Positions 57,685 to 64,000 of a stretch of DNA of 64,000 bases are shown here, one piece after another. Each line of letters begins with the position of its first letter. Position 1 is the stretch's first letter. The notes beneath the pieces were generated by a model. That model searched no databases. It was not told where the DNA came from and saw only the letters and a list, made by a program, of their open reading frames with translations. This stretch comes from Lumbricus rubellus. Lineage: Eukaryota > Annelida > Clitellata > Crassiclitellata > Lumbricidae. A program made the position numbers and the translations under genes. The stretch is taken from NCBI GenBank assembly GCA_945859605.1, contig OX243820.1, positions 36,798,818 through 36,862,817 of the forward strand. Reading direction: 5' to 3'.

Positions 57685-58614
57685 ATGACATGGGTCTTTT
57701 TCATAGAGATTTCTAACTGTAAATTTCTCAGTCCGTTTGTAAGTGTTATTTAGTACTTGAGGGCAACGAATTAAAAAAAGTAGTAGTCACAGGAAAGGTG
57801 TTGATTTTATAAGGGGGGGGGGAAAGAGGAGTACACCTCTTGACCCTCTGTGTGGGCGTCCATGAATGGATTACACCAGTATAGTGAAGTTTATAAGAGG
57901 ATTGCCAGCTTTCTAACCCACCCACAGAAGTAGACCTTCTGAGATTAAAGCGCATTACCAATAATGACATTGTGCCACCCATTGTGGCATTATTCACAGA
58001 GCTGTGTATTTCCACAAAGGAAAAACCAATCATGATAATTATATGCCTCGTTTCTCAATTATCATTTTTTTCCAAAGAGAAAACCTGGGTCTGGTGTCCC
58101 AGACGTTTCTTAGAACTCCACCAATCCCATTATCCATGCCGTGATTGATGCAAGTTGCCAGACATAACTAATCATGGCAAAGCTTTAAAAATTTATGATC
58201 AGCACTGATAGCTCACCACATTTTTACTGTCTTTTTCCTAGAATTAGGCAACATCCCCTATAAATTACCAATATAAAATTTTATATGAGAAACCTCAAAA
58301 AATTTCTATCTTACTCTAATCTGAATCATTGGGGAGGAGGAAGAGACTTCAACTATAGTATACAGCATCAATGCATGTTTAAACAAATTTGCTAGAAGGA
58401 TGGAAATTCTGCCATGTTACTCTAGGTAAAGAATGCATAAAATCTTCACAAACTTCTGCCATTCAGCAAAATTTTTGCCAATTTCTGCATAAATTAAGAA
58501 ATTTTTGATATTAGGAAATATTTTAAGCTTTTTAAAATCTTTGCTGAAATTTGCAGCAAGTTTGAAGCCAAATCTTGAAAAAAGATAAGTTTCTGCTGAA
58601 CTTGCACATTCACT

Positions 58615-58678
58615 CATTCATTGGATTTACATAGCACCTCTTCAATAAACCTACTCAGAGGCGCTCCCAGCCCTGCCA
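58615..58678 (-). mobile_element. L2-type tail fragment
   Basis: Minus strand GGGAGCGCCTCTGAGTAGG, then attgaagaggtgctatgtaaat and AATG units. A second minus-strand tail lies at 59436-59511, head-to-head with the LINE at 59540. Confidence 0.65.
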
Positions 58679-59214
58679 GAGTTAAAAAAATTAAGATTTG
58701 TTGTCCTTTAAAACATATAACAACATATCATTAACCATTAACAACGACCCACTTGACAACTATTTTATTTCTTAAACACACAACGAAAACTTAATGAAAA
58801 ACTGTAACACAACCAATTTTAACTACAGCAGCAGCAGATGCACGTTTCTGGTGTTTTGCACGAAACAAGACCTTCACAAGACCACCACATCGAAATCCAA
58901 TGCAGAATTAAAGTCCATTCAATTACATTCAATTAAATCCTGAAATGATGAGAAATGAATGCCAGAAATCGGTCAAACGCTGTCCACGAAAATGTCAACA
59001 ACAAAACAGGAATTATTTATTAATTAATTATCAAGCACGTCACAAGTCGTTAATTAATGCAAATTAAGCATCCGCTTGGACGCGCGTACATTCAAGGATC
59101 TTGCAACATCGAAACGACGACAGTCACTTGTGGGAATTCCCCTTCTGCTCAGTCCTCAACTTCCCCGAAACCACCTCTTCCGACGGTCGGTTGGGTCGCT
59201 CACTCCTCCGTTGA

Positions 59215-59358
59215 CTAACACGAAAATCCTGAGACGTCGAGGCAACTCATCGAGTCCATCATCGAGTCGTTCGTTGACGAATCGTTGACGTTGCCGAAGC
59301 TTTCCTCCGATGACGACTGGTTCAGTTTGTTCTTCCTCACTTCATGGATTCGACGATC
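59215..59358 (-). CDS. STMN-like: Stathmin exon E: C-terminal end
   Basis: Acceptor TTTTCTTGTGAAG, 48 codons including TAG. DRRIHEVRKNKLNQ matches the DKHIEEVRKNKE end of stathmins. The remaining tail SSSEESFGNVNDSSTND... is acidic and Ser-rich and has no counterpart I know. It lies 1.9 kb from exon D, beyond a LINE insertion. Confidence 0.88.
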   Translation of the reverse strand, partial: DRRIHEVRKNKLNQSSSEESFGNVNDSSTNDSMMDSMSCLDVSGFSC

Positions 59359-62300
59359 CTTCACAAGAAAACAATCACAAAGTTTAATAATAATTTATCT
59401 TTATTGAAACGCGTGCAAACGCACTGCACTTTACATTCATTCATTTATTTCGAGAACTTATATAGCGCCTCTTCAAGAAACCTACTCAGAGGCGCTCCCA
59501 GTCCAGCCACAGCTAAAAAATAAGATTTGAGCGACTTATAAAAAGCAGGTGTAAGTTATGCTATAGCGCAGTTGACCGGGGTCTAGTCACTCTCCTTGCT
59601 CTTTTTGATGTAAGCTCTGCCTTCGACTCTGTGGACCACTCTATTCTCTTGCAGCGCCTCTCCACTTCTTTCGGCTTAGTGGACCAGCCTCTTGACTGGC
59701 TCACATCCTTCTTAACTGACCGCTCTAACTGTGTAGTTCTTGGGTCGTCCAGGTCTGCTTGGGTCCCTGCCCCTCTCGGGGTGCCCCAGGGTTCCGTTTT
59801 GGGCCCGCTGCTCTATCTTCTCTATACTGCTGACATTTGCTCTTTACTGACATCTCAGGGCCTTCTGCACCAGCTATTTGCCAATGATGTGCAAGCCTAC
59901 ATCCATACCTACTCGGTTGATGCGGTGGCCGCTGTCAACCAGATGTGTAGGAATATGGATGTCCTCTCTCTTTGGATGGCCTCCAATCGGCTACTCTTAA
60001 ACCCCTCCAAAACGCAATTTATTTGGTTGGGTGGCCGTAGACAACTCCAGGGTATTGACCTTCCCAACTTGCTCTGCTCTTTCCTCATATCACCTTTTCC
60101 CTCACAGTTCGTGATCTGGGTCTCACCCTCGATTCTGAACTTACTCTGTCCCAGCATGTGAACTTGGTTGCGAGGAGTGCCTATTACCAGCTTCGTCAGC
60201 TCCGTGTGGTCTCCCGTTCTCTCTCTCACGATGCGGTCGTCGTCCTTGTCCACGCCTTTGTTACAAGTCGAATTGACAACTGTTGTTCCTTACTTGTTGG
60301 TCTTCCCCTTGGGGTCCTGGGGCGACTTGATCGCGTCTTGCGCTCAGCTGCTCGCCTTATTGGGCGGCTTCCTAAATTTGCGCCTGTCTCTGCTTATATG
60401 CGTGATGTGCTGCACTGGCTGCCTGTGTCCCAGCGGATCTCATACCGCATTGCTGCTGTGGTCTCTCGCTGTGTCCTTGGCTGTGCTCCGTCATACTTGC
60501 GTGATCTATGCTGTCCAGTCTCTGACGTTGCAGCGCGTCGTGTACTTCGCTCTTCGTCTAAAGGCGAGCTTCTGGTCCCGCGGGCTCGCTTGGCTATTAA
60601 GCAGCGCCGTGTTTTCTCGGTCGTGGGGCCTACTGTCTGGAACGACCTCCCGGTCCCGCTTCGCTCACTACTTGTGGTCCATCCGGCTGCGTTCTACAAG
60701 TCCCTCAAGTCTTTTTTCTTTGTTCGTGGTTGGGCTGGGAGCGCCTCTGAGTAGTTTCTTGAAGGGGCGCTATATAAATGCTCTGAATGAATGAATGAAT
60801 GAATGAATGAATGCAACAATCTTAATGAACATTGTATGCATCTCATACAGAAGAAGCTAAATAATAAAGTTAATAATAATAATTTGTCTAATCCTCCACC
60901 AGCATGTACTAAAGTAGACCTGTTGAATACTTACAGAACCATAGCAGTCTAGCATAAACGAAGATGTAGTAATTGTAAACAAGCATTTATAAAAGTGCTG
61001 TTCCATCATTCAGAGGCATTCACGAAAAAAAGTCAATCCCATCATAACAAATCAAATGAACTTCAATCATTTCCAAAGCTGAGGAAGCGAAAGCCAGACA
61101 TGCTCAAGTCGCAATTCCTATGGAAGGCATTACTAACTAGAAGAACCAACATTCAATAAAGACTACCATGGTGTTAGTTACTAAAATAATGCCATAGCAG
61201 CTTGACTACCAATCAAAACATCCCACACACATCATTGTCAAATTAACGTAAACCACATCAAGAGATTAATTTAGTAGAACGTATTCAATGCGTACATGAT
61301 CCTTGAGACGCTGTTGCAGATTGCTTAGGTAGACCTCGCGATTTCTCAAGTTTGTCTCCATCTTCTGAATCAGCTTCTCCTCCGTATCTTTGCTGAACCT
61401 ACTGCTCGCTTCGATCACCTTATCGATATGCGTCTTCTGCAGCAAACACAAAACAATTTCTACGTGATCAGTCAACAACACTACTACGCAACACACACTA
61501 TATAGAGATGTCTTATAACTGCTTTCATCATCTGGGTAGGGCACTTGAATTTATTAATTAATTCAAAACTTATATAGCGCCACTTCAATGAAACTACTTT
61601 GTACCAATTTAAGTTTAGTGAGAAAAGCATATATTCTGGTAGAGTCCAAGGTGTACGCGTAGCTCTTAAGAAAGGCCATTCTTAAAACTGTTCTTTTCAG
61701 GCACGCTGGAGTCAGGAGCGCCTCTGAGTAGTTTTTGTTACTTGAAGGAGCGCTATATAAATGTCCAAATTAATGAATTCTAGACCACTGGGTCAAACAC
61801 AAGGAAGGCTTGATTCTTCACGGTTGCAGTATGAGCAAAAGGAACTAAAAGGACTTCCCTTTCGGCAGAGCGTATGGCACGACTATAAGTTTTGATTGAC
61901 AGATAGAAGTGACAACATTACTCACATGCTGTCGCAGACGTTCCTGTATGGAGTTGAGCTTCCTGTCTCGTTTCTCGCCAGCAGTCTCCAGCTTACGTTC
62001 GATGCGTTCCTTCAGTTCCTGCCGATACAAATCACCGACCCTACGCACCTCCTCAACACGCACAGCCTGTCAAGAAAATTTCAAGTAGAATCACGCTTGG
62101 TCAACATATCCACATGTATCATAAAACCTATTAAGTATATCCTAAGAAAACTTTTGAATAAACTTCATCACAACACAACCTCGCTATGATCACGAGCACC
62201 TCTGAGTAGTTTTATAGAAGAGATGCAATATAAATAAATACTTGAATGAATGAATAAATACTCCAACTTCCGAAGGTATTTTGGAAAGCTACTATAGACA

Positions 62301-63965
62301 AGACCTCATACCATCACATTTGTTGACCCATGAATAACTTTACATTTGTTGACCCATGAATCACTTTACATTTGTTGACCAATGAATCACTTTACATTTG
62401 TTGACCAATGAATCACTTTACATTTGTTGACCTATGAATCACTTTACATTTGTTGACCCATGAATCACTTTACATTTGTTGACCCATGAACCACTTTACA
62501 TTTGTTGACCCAACTATTACTTTACATTGTTGACCCATTTATTACTTTACATTTCTTGATCCAACTATTACACTACAACAGATAACCCATGAACACCAAC
62601 AACGATCAATGAGCAGATAAAACAACGAAAAACAGTTATAACAATTCATTCTGAGCTCTATCTTAGAAGAGGCACAACACAAATTTACTGATCATGCAAC
62701 AATTTATTACACGGCGCAAAGTCTGACTCACATGCTCGTGAAGCTTTTCCTGAAGCGCTTTGATTTGACTCGTCTTGTTTTCCTGCGTCACAACCATCTT
62801 CTCAGCGAGCTTCTTCAGCGCTTCCTTCGCAAACTGGTCGCTCATCTCGAGCATGCGTTGGTTTGCTTCTTGCGCTCTCTCGCGGTCCTTCACGATGGCC
62901 GACAACCTCTGCATCTCAACCAACTGAACAGAGACAACACACAAAAACATCAATCTCTCGCTCAGATAGACCAATAATTCTAATCTGTCAGGGTGAGAAT
63001 TGCCGGGGGGATGGGGTGTCAACCCTCCAGTCTTTCTTAGAGCCCCACGTTAAAGTCTGTTTTCCCGATTTCAAGTGGATAATGGTCCGACCCCCAGTTA
63101 TTTTTCCACAATTCTTACACTGCAATCTGTAGTAGTAGCAGCTGTTTATTGACTGAGCATAAACCAAACACAAACTAACCAGAAATCAGTAAAACTCAAA
63201 GACTTTCAAGTGATTGGTGCACAAGTCAAAGGATCAATCCAAATCATGGACCTATGGCTGCATATGTATGAAGTGTTAACGACTTCAATTTCTTAGCCTT
63301 GGTTGATAAAGGGTGGTTGGTCAGTCCTCTCCCTCACTGTCTCATCTTCCCACCATCAATGTGCTCACAACTCAATGCAAATTTTTTTCAGTCACAGGAA
63401 TTTGAATCCCCAACTTTTCAGTTTTCAGTTGAGCATGCTAACCATTACACTACTGCACTTGTCAAAGAACCACCAGTTAATAGCTTTTTAAACAGACCTA
63501 CTTGCACAAAGAACAAACTACTCAACCAATCGTGTGTTGCCAAGTATGCAGCACATCAAAGTGTTCTTTACAAAATGCTAAGTTGGCATTTAATTAAAAT
63601 TATTAAACCTATTAACTCATAAAACTCCATTAACTTATTCAAATTAATATCACATTACCGTCAGCACCAAAGACCCCATCTTACCATCCGAGCAATGTTT
63701 ACTAACTGAAATTTGCAATGCACTTTGAGCGGTGCTATAATATAAATTCGATAGCAATTGCAGAGCAGAGAGACATGTAGCTTAAGTTGTCTGTTGTAGC
63801 AGAGACGAACCATTCGTCTTTCCTCGGCCTCCTTCAGCTTCCTCTCTATCGCCTCCTGTGAGATCTCCTTGCACGGTGAAAAACTCTTAATGATGGGCAG
63901 AGCTTCAATGGCCGCTGGCTTAAAGATCACCTCAAACGCCAGACCTTTCCCCTTCGGGCTCTCAA
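59215..63965 (-). CDS. STMN-like: Stathmin-family protein with three tandem tubulin-binding helix exons (5' end off window)
   Basis: Exons 63965-63811, 62923-62732, 62066-61926, 61436-61296, 59358-59215; all internal joins are phase 0. The first visible exon carries the N-terminal cap (GKGLAFEVIFKP, then FSPCKEISQEAIERKL, EEERRM-type end), as in stathmin. Exon 62923-62732 has 64 codons, the same length I count for the single helix exon of vertebrate stathmin. The next two are 47 codons each and repeat its last 47 positions. The final exon gives DRRIHEVRKNK, the conserved end of the stathmin helix, then a Ser/Asp/Asn-rich tail. Visible protein: 51+64+47+47+47 residues, against about 145 for a usual stathmin domain. 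Stathmins bind and sequester tubulin dimers in the cytosol. AATAAA at 59021-59016 (minus) is a candidate poly(A) signal. Confidence 0.9.
59540..60812 (+). mobile_element. L2/CR1-type LINE, 5' truncated, with reverse transcriptase remnant
   Basis: Starts inside the RT: LLALFDVSSAFDSVDHSILL (motif A), LGVPQGSVLGPLLYLLY (motif B), FANDVQ in place of FxDD (motif C), then NRLLLNPSKTQF. The frame shifts near 60060-60095 and resumes as LVARSAYYQLRQLR, ending RRVFSVVGPTVWNDLP and a stop near 60754. The 3' tail GAGCGCCTCTGAGTAG + TTTCTTGAAGGGGCGC + TATATAAATG is followed by (AATG)n. Truncated, frameshifted and with a lost catalytic Asp: inactive. It sits antisense in the last stathmin intron. Confidence 0.9.
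61296..61436 (-). CDS. STMN-like: Stathmin exon D: helix module 3 (47 codons)
   Basis: Acceptor TTTGCTGCAG, donor GATCAT|GTACGC. SSRFSKDTEEKLIQKMETN resembles the vertebrate NNNFSKMAEEKLTHKMEAN segment, so this module is the closest to the usual second tubulin-binding repeat. Reading past the donor gives VRIEYVLLN and a stop, a possible retained-intron end. Confidence 0.9.
61695..61780 (+). mobile_element. L2-type LINE tail fragment
   Basis: aggagcgcctctgagtagtt...cttgaaggagcgctatataa then atgtcc and AATG units; a further degraded tail lies at 62190-62265. Both are in stathmin introns. Confidence 0.7.
61926..62066 (-). CDS. STMN-like: Stathmin exon C: helix module 2 (47 codons)
   Basis: Acceptor CTTGACAG, donor CAGCAT|GTGAGT. 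Aligns without gaps to the last 47 residues of exon B: KERIERKLETAGEKRDRKL against KEALKKLAEKMVVTQENK, both closing (K/R)L(H/R)(E/Q)H. Confidence 0.9.
62300..62565. repeat. 26-bp tandem repeat (acatttgttgacccatgaat)
   Basis: About nine copies of acatttgttgacccatgaat + cacttt, degrading to the right, in the intron between stathmin exons B and C. Confidence 0.9.
62732..62923 (-). CDS. STMN-like: Stathmin exon B: helix module 1 (64 codons)
   Basis: Acceptor CTGTTCAG, donor GAGCAT|GTGAGT. LVEMQRLSAIVKDRERA is the 17-residue lead, followed by 47 residues ending KALQEKLHEH. Strongly charged, uninterrupted helix without Pro. Confidence 0.9.
62985..63110 (-). repeat. Dispersed repeat shared with 3375-3485
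   Basis: Minus-strand translation KQTLTWGSKKDWRVDT, then RQFSP parallels the plus-strand copy at 3375. See that entry. Confidence 0.6.
63285..63485 (-). mobile_element. tRNA-headed SINE, third type
   Basis: Minus strand: A-box-like TAGTGTAATGGTTAGCATG, B-box-like GGGGATTCAAATTCC at tRNA spacing, then a body ending GGAGAGGACTGACC...GGCTAAGAAATTGAA. Headless body copies lie at 1590-1675 and 36615-36682. Confidence 0.65.
63811..63965 (-). CDS. STMN-like: Stathmin exon A: N-terminal cap and helix start
   Basis: Acceptor CTTTGTTAG, donor CGAATG|GTTCGT, enters in phase 1. ESPKGKGLAFEVIFKP corresponds to the beta-hairpin cap and IERKLKEAEERRM to the helix start of stathmin, with the intron at the conserved position after EERR(K/M). 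Confidence 0.88.
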
Positions 63966-64000
63966 CTAACAAAGCAAATCAACAGGCATATCAGTTAAGA

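Noticed and set aside
61266..61295. Stathmin stop codon after exon D as the normal end
   Set aside because: A far better end exists at 59358-59215 with the conserved RRIHEVRKNK motif and correct phase. The early stop is kept only as a possible isoform.

Overview
The window is eukaryotic genomic DNA: short coding exons with canonical splice sites, long introns, very abundant microsatellites and many degenerate transposons. A stathmin, an alpha-2-macroglobulin (A2M) family protein carrying an extra farnesoic-acid-methyltransferase-like domain, and a SUEL lectin/CUB/sushi receptor point to an animal. The mix of families, the LINE/SINE types and the very frequent palindrome TAGGCCTA suggest a marine invertebrate deuterostome, perhaps an echinoderm. 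That placement is inference.

I find four protein-coding genes. (1) 420-15032, minus strand: the N-terminal ~982 residues of a CPAMD8-like A2M protein in 22 phase-consistent exons, from signal peptide to the start of the methyltransferase-like insert. The thioester half lies beyond the left edge. (2) 24331-28118, plus strand: a MISP/AKAP2-C-like, probably actin-associated, 769-residue protein in three exons. (3) 36789-44381, minus strand: the 3' part of a type I membrane receptor with SUEL lectin, CUB, sushi, transmembrane helix and a 257-codon terminal exon encoding a tail. Its 5' exons were not found. (4) 59215-63965, minus strand: a stathmin whose tubulin-binding helix exon is present three times. 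Its 5' exons lie beyond the right edge.

The rest is intergenic or intronic repeat. About 15.0-24.2 kb is mostly simple repeats and tRNA-like SINE pieces. About 28.1-36.7 kb holds a 46-bp satellite, a CA tract and a 4.1-kb hAT-like element inserted into a LINE tail with a perfect 8-bp target duplication. About 44.4-59.2 kb holds a CAC-ended transposon, 4-bp and 11-bp satellites, two weak candidate promoter regions and a 1.2-kb hAT-like element. An L2/CR1-like reverse transcriptase lies in the last stathmin intron. Its 3' tail is shared by a tRNA-headed SINE family scattered through the window.

Exon models come from reading splice sites, phase and family resemblance by eye. No alignment or transcript was available. 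The genes do not form an operon-like unit. The A2M protein and the lectin receptor are both plausible secreted or surface recognition proteins, but nothing shows that they act together.
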